Notes under the pieces: model-generated
Seen by the model: only the letters and a program-made list of their open reading frames with translations
Databases searched by the model: none
Told to the model about the DNA's origin: nothing
Translations under genes and position numbers: made by a program
From: Secundilactobacillus pentosiphilus
GTDB lineage: Bacteria; Bacillota; Bacilli; Lactobacillales; Lactobacillaceae
Length of the DNA stretch: 64,000 nucleotides
Direction: 5' to 3'
Assembly (NCBI RefSeq): GCF_002217985.1
Contig: NZ_BCMI01000001.1
Location: 124,001-188,000 of the forward strand
Shown here: one piece after another, positions 16,794-25,761 of the stretch
How positions within the stretch are numbered: the stretch's first letter is position 1
How the letters are laid out: each line of letters begins with the position of its first letter

Positions 16794-17381
16794 ATGAAGC
16801 GGGTTTTGCAAATCATTGCTGTTATCATTGCCATCACCGTGCTAGGAATTACGGCCAATCATTTAATGATGCCAGATACGCACGATCAGGCAGCAACGCA
16901 AATGACAAAAAGGGCGGCCGCTCCTAAAAAAGCGTCGCCGACTCATATTAACTGGCGTCAGCCTTCTGAGAATAAACCGTATCCTAAGTGGAAGCAGCTG
17001 AAGGATCCCTGGGTTCACGTCTCAGTTCAGCAGCAACGGGTTTTCATTATGGATGGTCGCAAGACGGTTTATACCATGTATGCTTCAACTGGTGTTGATA
17101 ATTCGACGCCGCGCGGGACCTACCACATTCAAGCTGAACGGGGTAAGTTTTTCTATAATGGTGAATCTAAAGAGGGCGCCAAAGATTGGGTGTCATTCAA
17201 GGATCACGGCACGTATCTTTTCCACACCGTACCTACTGATCAGTACGGTCACTTTAACGTTAAGGAAGCTGATATGCTGGGACGAACTGCTCATTCCCAC
17301 GGCTGTGTGAGATTAGCAGTTCCGGATGCTAAGTGGTTCTACGACAACGTTACCTATGGGACTAAAGTTGTGATTAATTAG
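16794..17381 (+). CDS. L,D-transpeptidase (YkuD domain)
   Basis: A cell-wall enzyme of about 195 residues that makes or edits 3-3 peptidoglycan cross-links. An N-terminal signal or anchor helix (about 3-22) is followed by a polar stretch and a YkuD domain from about residue 75. The catalytic motif is HSHGCVRLAVPDAKWFY with the active Cys. PWVHVSVQQQRVFIMDGRKT is the typical domain start. An upstream ATG at 16740 is in frame, but GGAG at about 16782 matches the ATG at 16794, which begins with the signal sequence. A strong bidirectional terminator follows. Confidence 0.9.
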   Translation: MKRVLQIIAVIIAITVLGITANHLMMPDTHDQAATQMTKRAAAPKKASPTHINWRQPSENKPYPKWKQLKDPWVHVSVQQQRVFIMDGRKTVYTMYASTGVDNSTPRGTYHIQAERGKFFYNGESKEGAKDWVSFKDHGTYLFHTVPTDQYGHFNVKEADMLGRTAHSHGCVRLAVPDAKWFYDNVTYGTKVVIN

Positions 17382-17386
17382 TGATA

Positions 17387-17423
17387 CCAAAAAAGGCTGA
17401 CTTTTAAAGTCAGCCTTTTTTGG
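17387..17423. terminator. Bidirectional intrinsic terminator
   Basis: An almost uninterrupted 18-bp palindrome, CCAAAAAAGGCTGACTTT with its complement. It lies between the convergent L,D-transpeptidase and DUF4097 genes. Confidence 0.9.
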
Positions 17424-17426
17424 TCG

Positions 17427-18509
17427 TTAACTTAAACGAATCGTCCCGGAATGGTCTTCCACCTTGACGTCATATTGCGGCCTATCACCAACTTGACCGA
17501 TTGCAGCGCCAAGTACTTGAACGCTATAAGTTGCGTTACGGGTAACTTTGACTGTACCTGATTTTGCTTGCAGGTCAAACTTGAACGAATCTTTCATGGG
17601 CGTTTGGATTTTCACGGTTCCCGAATGATTAATGACAGTCACGTCACCATTGACGTGCTGCCAATCCAAGAAAAGTGCGCCTGAATGGGCGGTAAATTGA
17701 CCCTTTCCTGTCAATACATTCCCCTTAATTGTTCCGGAATGGGTACTAATATCAAAGGTGGACTCTACGTTTGATAATTGAATCGTCCCGGTGTGAACAT
17801 CGAGTTGTAAGCTGTTGCTGGCAAAGTGACGGGCTTTGAATTGACCAGAGTTGATTTGGGCACTTAACGTTTTGATCCAAGCGTGGTTAATTGAAAGACT
17901 GCCCGAAGACAGTACCACTTTCGCCTGAAGCTGATTTTTTACATTTTCTATGGATAGGGTACCGGATTTTAGTTCGGCCTCTAAATGGCCCGCAAATTGT
18001 GACGGAAGGGCAATTTCAACCGTGGATTTTGGGTGTCGAAACGGGATTAGGTACTGAAACCACCGAGGTGAAGGTGCTTCTATGGACAGCGTATTTTCAA
18101 GTGTCTTGATTTGAACCTTGGTGGACGCTAATTTTGGCTGCTGATATTGATGTACATGAATCTGATCATCAGGACTAGCCACCAGGTTAACCTTGGTTTC
18201 GTCAGCGTGCATAACAATACGTGTTATCAGATCGGCTGACCAACTTGAATTGGCTGAGCTGTTTTGGCTGATAGCTGGTGATTGAGTACCGCTGATTAAT
18301 TGCAGTGGTTCCGTTAAATCACCTAGTGAATCAACGGCCAGTTTAACCGCTTGTTCCGGAGTAGTTGCATCGTTGCTATCCAGTAAATCCTGTGCTGCTT
18401 CCCGGACATCAGCCGCTACCTCGTTGTAGAAATCACGGCTATCATCGGTTTGCGGATAGTTCGCAAAAATGGGTTTTAAAAAAGTTGAAATCAAGTTGTC
18501 ATCAATCAT
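17427..18509 (-). CDS. DUF4097 beta-strand repeat protein
   Basis: A 360-residue protein. The first 70 residues are helical and resemble the DUF1700/HAAS helix found beside PadR regulators (FLKPIFANYPQTDDSRDFYNE). From about residue 90 on, short repeats with SGTLSIEN, HSGTIKGN and HSGTVKIQ form the DUF4097 beta-solenoid. Relatives such as LiaX sense cell-envelope damage. No signal peptide or membrane helix is visible. The start overlaps the PadR stop by eight bases, so the two are co-translated. The pair probably acts in envelope-stress control, with the DUF4097 protein as effector or sensor. Confidence 0.82.
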   Translation of the reverse strand: MIDDNLISTFLKPIFANYPQTDDSRDFYNEVAADVREAAQDLLDSNDATTPEQAVKLAVDSLGDLTEPLQLISGTQSPAISQNSSANSSWSADLITRIVMHADETKVNLVASPDDQIHVHQYQQPKLASTKVQIKTLENTLSIEAPSPRWFQYLIPFRHPKSTVEIALPSQFAGHLEAELKSGTLSIENVKNQLQAKVVLSSGSLSINHAWIKTLSAQINSGQFKARHFASNSLQLDVHTGTIQLSNVESTFDISTHSGTIKGNVLTGKGQFTAHSGALFLDWQHVNGDVTVINHSGTVKIQTPMKDSFKFDLQAKSGTVKVTRNATYSVQVLGAAIGQVGDRPQYDVKVEDHSGTIRLS

Positions 18510-18855
18510 GTTTTAACACTCCCGTTGTGAGTTGAGTAATGGTATTTTTAGCGAACTGCCAATCTTTACGGAATTGCGCCAGTTCAGTAATACCAGCTTC
18601 AGTAATGTGATAGTACTTTCTTCGGCCACCCTGGGTCTCGGACCCGTAGTAGCTGTCGATTAACCCCTTCTTGCTTAGTCGTCGAAAGACCGTATATAGA
18701 GTCGCTTCGTTGATTTCATAGTGACCATCGGAAAGCTCAGCTATTTGCTGAACCATCTGGTAACCATATGAGTCGCCTTGTGACAGAACGTTTAGGATGA
18801 TACCATCCGTGGCGCCACGGATAAGATCTTTTGAGATATCGGGTCGGATAGTCAT
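18502..18855 (-). CDS. PadR-family transcriptional regulator
   Basis: A 117-residue winged-helix repressor. ILNVLSQGDSYGYQMVQQI and NEATLYTVFRRLSKKGLIDSYY form the DNA-binding domain, and the short C-terminal helix serves dimerisation. GGRRKYYHITEAG is the wing, as in family members. Ligands of this class include phenolic acids, drugs and cationic peptides; this one is unknown. AGAGGAGG precedes the ATG. It is the first gene of an operon with the DUF4097 gene, and a dyad inside its promoter region suggests autoregulation. Confidence 0.88.
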   Translation of the reverse strand: MTIRPDISKDLIRGATDGIILNVLSQGDSYGYQMVQQIAELSDGHYEINEATLYTVFRRLSKKGLIDSYYGSETQGGRRKYYHITEAGITELAQFRKDWQFAKNTITQLTTGVLKHD

Positions 18856-18875
18856 GATCCGCCTCCTCTAATTAC

Positions 18876-18919
18876 TATTTGACAAATAATAATTTACAGC
18901 ATATTACTGTGTGTGTCAA
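18876..18919 (-). promoter_or_regulatory. padR promoter and probable operator
   Basis: On the minus strand: -35 TTGACA (18914-18919), 17-base spacer, -10 TAAATT (18891-18896), followed at once by the 13-base palindrome TATTTGTCAAATA (18876-18888). A repressor bound there would block initiation. Confidence 0.65.
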
Positions 18920-18965
18920 TATAATATTCGAGTATTTACGTGAGCCTTCATTTCTAACCGGCAAA

Positions 18966-19003
18966 AAAAGTCTGGCTACCAATTAACTGGTAGCCAGACT
19001 TTT
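18966..19003 (-). terminator. Intrinsic terminator of pepI
   Basis: AAAAGTCTGGCTACCA pairs with its exact complement around a 6-nt loop. It lies just past the proline iminopeptidase stop, and T residues follow on the minus strand. Confidence 0.88.
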
Positions 19004-19010
19004 GTATTGA

Positions 19011-19922
19011 TTAATCGTTAAAGTTGTTGTTTTCAACATCGCGGATAAAGGTTGCTAAGTGATCGTAATAAACTGGCGCGTTATCGATCATGTGGTGATG
19101 GCCGCCTTCAGGCGTAGTCACTAAGCGGGCGTGCGGAATTTCTTTTGCCATCCGCTTAGCCGTTGAAATCGGCATGGTTTCGTGTTCGCCAAAGGTCAGC
19201 AAAGTTGGTACTTTGATCTCCTTCAGGTGCGGTTCAAATTGCCATTCCTTCAGTTTACCAGTGATGACGAATTCGTTGTCACCCTGGAAAGCACCATAAA
19301 CGGGGCGTGACATGGTTGGAATCAAGTGGGAAATAGCTGCTGGCTTTTTACGATCAACGTAGCCATCATTTAACACGTCTACGTACTTTTGGTACTGTGG
19401 GTCATCGTAGTTGTTGGCAGCTTCCTGCTTTTTCATGTAAGCCACAGCATCAGCTGGCAAAGCTTCTTCACGGACTTGGTTGATGTGAGTGACGTATTCG
19501 TCAATGTTATCGACCATGGAAGAAATAATGGCACCCTTTAAGTGCTGGCCGTATTTCGCTGCGTACATTTGAACTAATGCACCGCCCCATGATTGACCGA
19601 TCAGGTAGAAGTGATCCAGACCTAGTTTTTGACGGACTTCTTCAACTTCACCTAAGAAATAGTCGTAAGTTAAGTATTTTTCAGCAATCTTGGGATCACT
19701 GTAGTCGGGCTGGTCTGAGTACCATGAGCCCAGTTGGTCGTACATATGAACCTGAACGTTAAGGCCCTGTTTCTTGAGCTGCTGAGCAGTGTCTTCCCAG
19801 TATTCATGGTTGCCGCCGGGGCCGCCGTGTAATGCTAATAGGTGAATGTCGCCTTCACCCTGCGTGTTGGTCCACAGATGATAGCCGTTATCTAGCGTAA
19901 TGATCGTGGTGCCTTGTTTCAT
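19011..19922 (-). CDS. pepI: Proline iminopeptidase (S33)
   Basis: A 303-residue alpha/beta hydrolase that removes N-terminal proline from peptides in the cytoplasm. The oxyanion motif HGGPG is at 32-36, the nucleophile elbow GQSWGG puts the serine at 111, and the catalytic histidine is in the EGGHHHMID segment near the end. The acid position, usually Asp in GEYDE-like motifs, reads GEHETMP here, so Glu may replace Asp. The length is typical of lactobacillar PepI. GAGG lies nine bases before the ATG. It is next to pepX on the same strand, and the two enzymes act one after another on proline-rich (casein-like) peptides. Confidence 0.88.
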   Translation of the reverse strand: MKQGTTIITLDNGYHLWTNTQGEGDIHLLALHGGPGGNHEYWEDTAQQLKKQGLNVQVHMYDQLGSWYSDQPDYSDPKIAEKYLTYDYFLGEVEEVRQKLGLDHFYLIGQSWGGALVQMYAAKYGQHLKGAIISSMVDNIDEYVTHINQVREEALPADAVAYMKKQEAANNYDDPQYQKYVDVLNDGYVDRKKPAAISHLIPTMSRPVYGAFQGDNEFVITGKLKEWQFEPHLKEIKVPTLLTFGEHETMPISTAKRMAKEIPHARLVTTPEGGHHHMIDNAPVYYDHLATFIRDVENNNFND

Positions 19923-19972
19923 GTGAATTACCTCGTTTCAAATTGAAGTTAGTTACCATAATATCACGAAGT

Positions 19973-22372
19973 CTATAGGTGGGGAAGTTCTAGCCAGCTA
20001 TTTGCCAGTGATAATGTGTAGGTGATGTTTTGGTTACCACGGACGGTCATGCCAAAGTCGGTGGCATAAACGATCAGTCCCAACTGATGGCCCGCTGCCA
20101 GCCGGTAATGAGTCGGCTGCAGTTCCAGCTTGATAGAATAGGTCTGACCTGGCGTAATAGGATCGACTTGGGTTAATGCGTGCCGGTTTTGTAAATTCAT
20201 GTGGGCTTTTGAAATCAGCTGATAGGATGTTTCCTTTTTAGCGAGTTCATATTCACGTAAGTCTTCTTTGCGAAAATGATTGCCCAGTGCCATAGCCTGT
20301 CTGGCCAGCGTGGTTGGCAGCGGGTTAAGTCGCGTAAATTCGCCTGAGTCTACCAGTTCAGCACTAACCAGGCCAATTGATTGGTCGGACGCAGCATCGA
20401 GATGCAGGATTGGGCAGCCATCGATAACCAGTTCATTAGTTTGAGCAGATGCTTGGAAAAGCTGACGGTGGCCTTGGAGGGGCGAAGAAGGCTTAACTAA
20501 ATCGCGCTGCCACCGACCGTTGTCCTTGGCATACAGCTGAAAGGTTGATTTATCCAGTTGATCATTGAACTGAACCGTTTCCTGGCTGGACGTGTCGGTG
20601 GAAAGACTATTCGGCGTTAAATGATACTGAGTTGTCTTGTTAGCGGGGTCACCCCAATCCGGATAGGCCTGCCAGTTTTCAGCACTGGTATTATCCTGAA
20701 TTAAAACGTCGGGCAAGATCTTTTCAGCGTGATTATCCAAATCATAGAGTTCATGGGATAACCAAAGGTTGACCATGTCAGTGAAGTCTAATGAACGGAA
20801 ATTATTGATGTAAATGTGTGGTCCCTGGTGCAGGATGATTTTATGGTTGATGGGTAAGTCATGAATGGCCCGCCATAGTTTTTCGGCGTTACGCGGTTTA
20901 ACGTTCCAGTCGTTGAGCCCGTGAACGATCATGACGTCAGCTTTGATTTTTTTAGCGTTTTTACGGTAGTTCCGCGCGTCCCAGAAATCATTGTAGTTGC
21001 CGGTACTGCGGTCTTGGCCATTCTTAATGGCGGTTAATTGTTGCTGCCACTTATTCTTGATGCGGTCGTAGTCGCCGGCCTGCTGCTGGCGGGAGAAGGT
21101 TTCTTCTGCCAAGACGTCGGCGTCTTCACCAGGGAAGCCACCGGGAGCAATCACCAAGCCGTTTTCACGATAATAGTCGTACCAACTAGAGATCCCAGCC
21201 TCACAAATAATCGTTTTGAGGCCGTCCACGCCAGTTGTGGCAGCGGCGGTGGCCAACGTACCGAGATAAGAACGACCGGTCATTGCCACGTGCCGGTTTG
21301 ACCAGGTTGCGTCAATAGCGACGTTTGCGGTGCGGTTAGTAAAGGCGGTCCGCTTGCCGTTTAACCAGTCGATGATTGCCGTAGTCGACGTTGTTTCTGC
21401 CGGATCACCAGTGGTGCGCAACCCGTCAGACTCCTTGGTGCCGATGCCGGCAGCGTAAACCACCGCGAACCCGCGGGCCAGAAAATAATCGTTCAGGCTG
21501 TAATCAAAGGTATTGCCGAAACCTTCGTCAGCCTGTTGGGTGCGGCTGTCGACCACCCGTGGATCGGGAACCTTTGCTTGGACCGATCTTTTGCCGCTGA
21601 GAGTGTTGGCAGTTGCTGGCTTTTCTGTCAGTGGGACGTTGACATTGTGTGTCAGGGCGTCACCATCGGCATCGTTAGTACCCTGATTATAGGGTGACGC
21701 GGTATAAAGCACGGGTACCGGCTGCCGATTCGACTCGGCTGGCCTGGTGATCTCGGCTTTTAGCAGATCACGCAGGCCATCGTGGTCGCTATCTTGCGAA
21801 GATTCCACGTAAACGACTTCGTGAATCAGCCGTGAGGTATCGAAGACGGGCTGAGCCTTACCATTGAAAAATAGCGGTTTCGGCAGGTTCTTTAACCGGT
21901 GGTAGTAGCCGCGACCGGCTAACTGATCAAGAAAAGTCTGACCAGTAGTGGTATGGGTGATCAGCAGCTGATACCAGGCGTGAATTAAGTCATCGTTAGC
22001 TAACGCCTCGTGATCAAATTCGGGCAGGTTAACTTTAGAGGTGATTTTTTCCGGCGCATCGATCTGAAAATCTCGACCGGCTTCAAAACCAAGCAGCTGC
22101 AGAATTAGGTTGTCAATATGTAACGGTTTAATGTCATCGCTCATTTGAGTCAGCGAAAGGGCATCTAAATGGTCAGCTGCCAGCAAGTTAGCTATTTTAC
22201 TATCCGCGGCTTCATGGCTGGTGACTTCCGGGAAACTCTGCTGGAGCAGTCGGCGTAAAAACCGGTGGGGTGTCAGCTGTAAATCAGATTGGCGGACGAA
22301 CTGAATTTGCTGCAATTCCTTTTTTTCATCGGCTAAAGTTGTTGGTGCAATTGCAAATTGATTGATTTTCAT
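19973..22372 (-). CDS. pepX: X-prolyl dipeptidyl aminopeptidase (S15)
   Basis: A 799-residue cytoplasmic serine peptidase that releases X-Pro dipeptides from peptide N termini. Order: N-terminal helical dimerisation domain (1-145), alpha/beta hydrolase domain with the nucleophile motif MTGRSYLGTLA, catalytic Asp in HGLNDWNV and His in QGPHIYIN, and a C-terminal jelly-roll domain from about 560. Length matches PepX of other lactobacilli (about 790-800). The frame is open to 22456, but the ATG at 22372 has AGGAGG nine bases upstream and yields the family start MKINQFA. It lies directly upstream of pepI. Confidence 0.93.
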   Translation of the reverse strand: MKINQFAIAPTTLADEKKELQQIQFVRQSDLQLTPHRFLRRLLQQSFPEVTSHEAADSKIANLLAADHLDALSLTQMSDDIKPLHIDNLILQLLGFEAGRDFQIDAPEKITSKVNLPEFDHEALANDDLIHAWYQLLITHTTTGQTFLDQLAGRGYYHRLKNLPKPLFFNGKAQPVFDTSRLIHEVVYVESSQDSDHDGLRDLLKAEITRPAESNRQPVPVLYTASPYNQGTNDADGDALTHNVNVPLTEKPATANTLSGKRSVQAKVPDPRVVDSRTQQADEGFGNTFDYSLNDYFLARGFAVVYAAGIGTKESDGLRTTGDPAETTSTTAIIDWLNGKRTAFTNRTANVAIDATWSNRHVAMTGRSYLGTLATAAATTGVDGLKTIICEAGISSWYDYYRENGLVIAPGGFPGEDADVLAEETFSRQQQAGDYDRIKNKWQQQLTAIKNGQDRSTGNYNDFWDARNYRKNAKKIKADVMIVHGLNDWNVKPRNAEKLWRAIHDLPINHKIILHQGPHIYINNFRSLDFTDMVNLWLSHELYDLDNHAEKILPDVLIQDNTSAENWQAYPDWGDPANKTTQYHLTPNSLSTDTSSQETVQFNDQLDKSTFQLYAKDNGRWQRDLVKPSSPLQGHRQLFQASAQTNELVIDGCPILHLDAASDQSIGLVSAELVDSGEFTRLNPLPTTLARQAMALGNHFRKEDLREYELAKKETSYQLISKAHMNLQNRHALTQVDPITPGQTYSIKLELQPTHYRLAAGHQLGLIVYATDFGMTVRGNQNITYTLSLANSWLELPHL

Positions 22373-22500
22373 TAAGTAAAACCTCCTGCAGTCGAGTATT
22401 GGTTTCATTATAACGCAGGCGGGCTGATAGCCAGGGATGTTTGAGTCATGATACACTAGGAGATGTTAACTGATTGACGCGGACAGAAAGGAACATTCAT

Positions 22501-23643
22501 TTGAACTATATCGGCGAAATTGCCCTTATTTTATTTGCCACCACCATTGCTGGTGCCCTTAGTCAGAGAATCGGGATACCAAGTGTGATCGGCCAGCTGC
22601 TGGTCGGCATTTTACTTGGCCCGGCGCTGCTGAACTGGATTCGACCGGGGGAACTATTAACTGCCGGGGCGGAAATCGGCGTGATCATTTTGATGTTCAT
22701 GGCCGGCTTGGAAAGTGATCTGAAACTGTTAAAGAAGTACTTTAAACCCGCCATTAGTGTTGCCACTCTGGGTGTGATCCTACCGATGGCTTGCTTCTAC
22801 ATTTATGGTGTCGTCATGCATCAAAACTTTGAACGCGCCATTTTCTGGGGTGTGGTTTTTGCCGCTACTTCGGTGTCGATTTCGGTTGAGGTTCTGCGGG
22901 AGTTTGGCAAATTAAATACGAAGGAAGGCGCCACTATTCTGGGGGCTGCCGTGGTTGATGACATTATGGCGGTACTGATTTTAAGCATTTTTGTCAGTAT
23001 GTTTTCCAGCGGCAGCAGCCAGCCTAATTTAGCCCTCAGCATCGTTGAACAAATCGCCTACTTCGTGATGGTTTACGTGGTGATTCGCTGGGTCGCACCG
23101 CTTTTGATCCGGTTGTTCGAACGGCTGCCGGTGCCGCAGTCGGTTCCCATCATGTCTTTGATTATTTGTTTGGGGATGGCTTACATTGCGGATCTCACTG
23201 GATTAAGCGCCGTTATTGGGGCCTTCTTCGCCGGAATTGCGGTGGCCCAAACCAGTGCCCATGAGGAAGTTGCCACTAATATTAGTCCTATCGGCTACGC
23301 CTTTTTTGTACCCATCTTTTTTGTCAGTATCGGGGTGGAAATGCGGTTTGACCATTTCTGGAGTAATATTTTGCTGATTTTGGGAATGACGATCGTTGCC
23401 ATTTTATCCAAGCTGATTGGCGGCGGACTGGGTGCCAGAATTTTAGGCTTCAGTTTTAACAGTGCTTACGTTGTCGGTGCCGGCATGGTTTCCAGGGGTG
23501 AAATGGCACTGATCATTGCTCAAATCGGGTATCAATCCAAACTGTTGGCACCTGAACTCTATTCGGAACTGATCGTGGTCATTATTTTAAGTACGGTGAT
23601 TGCACCGTTGCTGCTAAAACACGCCATTGCGCGCTTGGAATGA
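22501..23643 (+). CDS. CPA2-type Na+/H+ antiporter
   Basis: A 380-residue membrane protein with about 12 helices that exchanges Na+ or K+ for protons. AVVDDIMAVLILSIF holds the paired Asp residues of the ion site, and SRGEMALIIAQIGYQ near the C terminus is the other conserved segment. There is no TrkA-N domain, unlike the larger antiporter at 42.4 kb, so it is of the NapA kind. The frame is open from TTG at 22474, but AAAGGA at 22488-22493 serves the TTG at 22501. A single-gene transcript, ended by a bidirectional terminator. Confidence 0.87.
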   Translation: MNYIGEIALILFATTIAGALSQRIGIPSVIGQLLVGILLGPALLNWIRPGELLTAGAEIGVIILMFMAGLESDLKLLKKYFKPAISVATLGVILPMACFYIYGVVMHQNFERAIFWGVVFAATSVSISVEVLREFGKLNTKEGATILGAAVVDDIMAVLILSIFVSMFSSGSSQPNLALSIVEQIAYFVMVYVVIRWVAPLLIRLFERLPVPQSVPIMSLIICLGMAYIADLTGLSAVIGAFFAGIAVAQTSAHEEVATNISPIGYAFFVPIFFVSIGVEMRFDHFWSNILLILGMTIVAILSKLIGGGLGARILGFSFNSAYVVGAGMVSRGEMALIIAQIGYQSKLLAPELYSELIVVIILSTVIAPLLLKHAIARLE

Positions 23644-23655
23644 ACTTAAACAGAC

Positions 23656-23704
23656 ACGAAAAAGCCACAGAAATCATATTCGATTTCTGTGGCTTTTTCG
23701 TTTT
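23656..23704. terminator. Bidirectional intrinsic terminator
   Basis: A 20-bp inverted repeat centred on ATATTC, with arms containing GAAAAAGCCACAGAAATC and its complement. It lies between the convergent antiporter and APC permease genes. Confidence 0.9.
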
Positions 23705-23706
23705 AG

Positions 23707-25113
23707 CTATTCGACGTTATCCGGATTATTCAGCCGGCTATGACGCACACCGTAACTGAAGTAAAGGATCAGTCCGAATAAGAACCAGACGCCAGAGGCA
23801 ATCCAGGTTTCGGCCTGCAGCTGCGTCAGCATGAACATGCATAGCAGCCCAGAAATCACGGGTAATACTGGATAGCCGGGAACTTGGAAACCCTGGTTGT
23901 TTTCAATCTCCTTATTGTGGCGAAGGGGAATGATACCAAAGGAGACGAACAGAAAGGCAATTAACGTGCCGATATTAACTAGGTTAGTCAATTGATCCAG
24001 AGGGACGAAACCGCCCATGACTGCAATGACAACGGTGATGGTGCGTAAACTGTTGATGGGATTCCCGCGACGGTCTAACTTACCCAAGAACTTAGGCAGC
24101 AAGCCGTCACGACCAACCGAATAAATCAGTCGCGAGGAACTGTAGATCATGGTCACCATCATCGTAAACATACCGGCTAACGCACCTAGTGCAATAATAC
24201 CGGCAGCCCAGTTTTGGTGGACGACCTGCAGGGCAAAGGAAACCGGGTCAGCAACGTTTAACTTGGTGTAGCTGATCATCCCAGTAAGGACAATGGCAAC
24301 CAGCACGTAAAGCAAAGTTGCAATGATCAAGGTACCAATGATGCCAACGGGCATGTTCTTTTTTGGATTCTTAACTTCCGCTGCGGAACTGGAAACCGCA
24401 TCGAAACCAAGATAGGCAAAGAAGACGGCTGAAGAACCGGCCAATACACCGTGGAAGCCGAAGGGCATAAAGGGGTGCCAGTTTCCTGGCTTGACGAAGA
24501 ACGCACCGACAACGACAAACAGTAAAATAATAGCAATTTTCACAAAAACGATAATGTTGTTCAGCCGGACGGAAGATTTCACCCCGTGTGCCAGCATTGA
24601 AGAAATGATCAGTACGATGATAATGGCGATCCAGTTACCGTAGGAACCATGGGCAATGTCTAGGGGACCAACGATGGCTGCTGGAATATCAACGCCAAAA
24701 CCGCTCATAAAGGATTTAAAGTAAGCTCCCCAAGCACTGGACACGGCAGCAACGGCCAGCACGTATTCCAGGATTAAGGCCCAGCCGAGGATCCAGCCGA
24801 TGATTTCACCATAGACCAAGTTACCATAAGAATAGGCACTCCCAGCGACGGGTAAAGCGGAAGCAAACTCGGCGTAACACATGGCAGCGGTGGAGCAGAC
24901 CACAGCCGCTAAAACGAAGGATAAAATAATTCCGGGACCGGCCTTAGTAGCGGCCACAGTACCGGGCAGAATAAAGATCCCGGTACCAATGACGGCACCG
25001 ATTCCAAGGGAGATCAAGTCAACGGCTGACATGGTTTTAATGAACTTCTTGTCCGTTTCCAAGTAGCGGTCAACTTTCTCTCGACGAAATAGACGCGAAA
25101 CAAATGATGACAT
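23707..25113 (-). CDS. APC-family amino acid permease
   Basis: A 468-residue amino acid transporter with 12 or more helices, of the cationic amino acid / YfnA type. The first helix holds the substrate motif LGIGAVIGTGIFILPG; GFDAVSSSAAEVKNPKKNMP is the conserved loop after helix 6. The N-terminal cytoplasmic tail (FRREKVDRYLETDKKFIKTMSAVDLISLG) is also family-typical. Substrate unknown; branched, aromatic or cationic amino acids are candidates. GGAGG lies before the ATG. Single-gene transcript. Confidence 0.88.
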   Translation of the reverse strand: MSSFVSRLFRREKVDRYLETDKKFIKTMSAVDLISLGIGAVIGTGIFILPGTVAATKAGPGIILSFVLAAVVCSTAAMCYAEFASALPVAGSAYSYGNLVYGEIIGWILGWALILEYVLAVAAVSSAWGAYFKSFMSGFGVDIPAAIVGPLDIAHGSYGNWIAIIIVLIISSMLAHGVKSSVRLNNIIVFVKIAIILLFVVVGAFFVKPGNWHPFMPFGFHGVLAGSSAVFFAYLGFDAVSSSAAEVKNPKKNMPVGIIGTLIIATLLYVLVAIVLTGMISYTKLNVADPVSFALQVVHQNWAAGIIALGALAGMFTMMVTMIYSSSRLIYSVGRDGLLPKFLGKLDRRGNPINSLRTITVVIAVMGGFVPLDQLTNLVNIGTLIAFLFVSFGIIPLRHNKEIENNQGFQVPGYPVLPVISGLLCMFMLTQLQAETWIASGVWFLFGLILYFSYGVRHSRLNNPDNVE

Positions 25114-25259
25114 ATGGGTTCCTCCAAATTAAATATTGAAAAGAATTTTAAGTCTATCTTAACCATGTTGCACTTTAAAAGCAATGCGTCAATTGATGTT
25201 AAGGTTGTAAATGAAACATATTTTTTTGAGAAATTTCACTAAAACAGGTATTTCGCAGT

Positions 25260-25287
25260 TTGTTTGCAACTCTGATTAGGCTAAAAT
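25260..25287 (+). promoter_or_regulatory. Promoter of the Nudix/kinase operon
   Basis: -35 TTGTTT, 16-base spacer, -10 TAAAAT, about 35 bases before the start codon of the Nudix gene. Confidence 0.6.
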
Positions 25288-25324
25288 AAGAGGTATTAAT
25301 ATTTTCGGAAGGAATGATTGTAAG

Positions 25325-25750
25325 ATGACAACGGAAGTGGCTAGCGGTGCCGTAGTTTACCGGGTTAAAAAAGGACAACCGGAGTATCTGTTACTTAAAA
25401 GTGCAACCAGTAACTTTTGGGGCTTCCCAAAGGGGCACGTCGAGGGCGATGAAAAGCTGGATGAAACAGCGATTCGAGAAATCCGCGAGGAAACCCAGCT
25501 GCACGTTCAAATTGATACTCACTATCACGATGAACTGCAGTATGATATGGCCAATGGCAACCACAAGGAAGTCCATTTGTTCACCAGTGAAGTTCCGGCG
25601 GATGCTCAGGTAACTAAGCAGGATGTGGAAATCAGCGATTATGGCTGGTTTACGGCAGCTGAAGCGGTTGACCGGCTGACGTACGATAATTTAAAGCAGC
25701 TCATGAAGCGGGCACACCAGTATATTTCAGCTAAGATCGCAGCTAAATAG
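25325..25750 (+). CDS. Nudix hydrolase (diadenosine tetraphosphatase-like)
   Basis: A 141-residue Nudix enzyme, likely cleaving Ap4A or another nucleoside diphosphate derivative. The Nudix box runs from Gly37 to Leu59 (GHVEGDEKLDETAIREIREET), with the REIREE metal ligands intact and Gln in place of the usual Gly at 58. The start MTTEVASGAVVYR and the short length match the asymmetric Ap4A hydrolase group. The stop is directly followed by the kinase-like gene, whose start is 11 bases downstream, so the two are one operon. Confidence 0.88.
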   Translation: MTTEVASGAVVYRVKKGQPEYLLLKSATSNFWGFPKGHVEGDEKLDETAIREIREETQLHVQIDTHYHDELQYDMANGNHKEVHLFTSEVPADAQVTKQDVEISDYGWFTAAEAVDRLTYDNLKQLMKRAHQYISAKIAAK

Positions 25751-25761
25751 TGGGGGAAATC

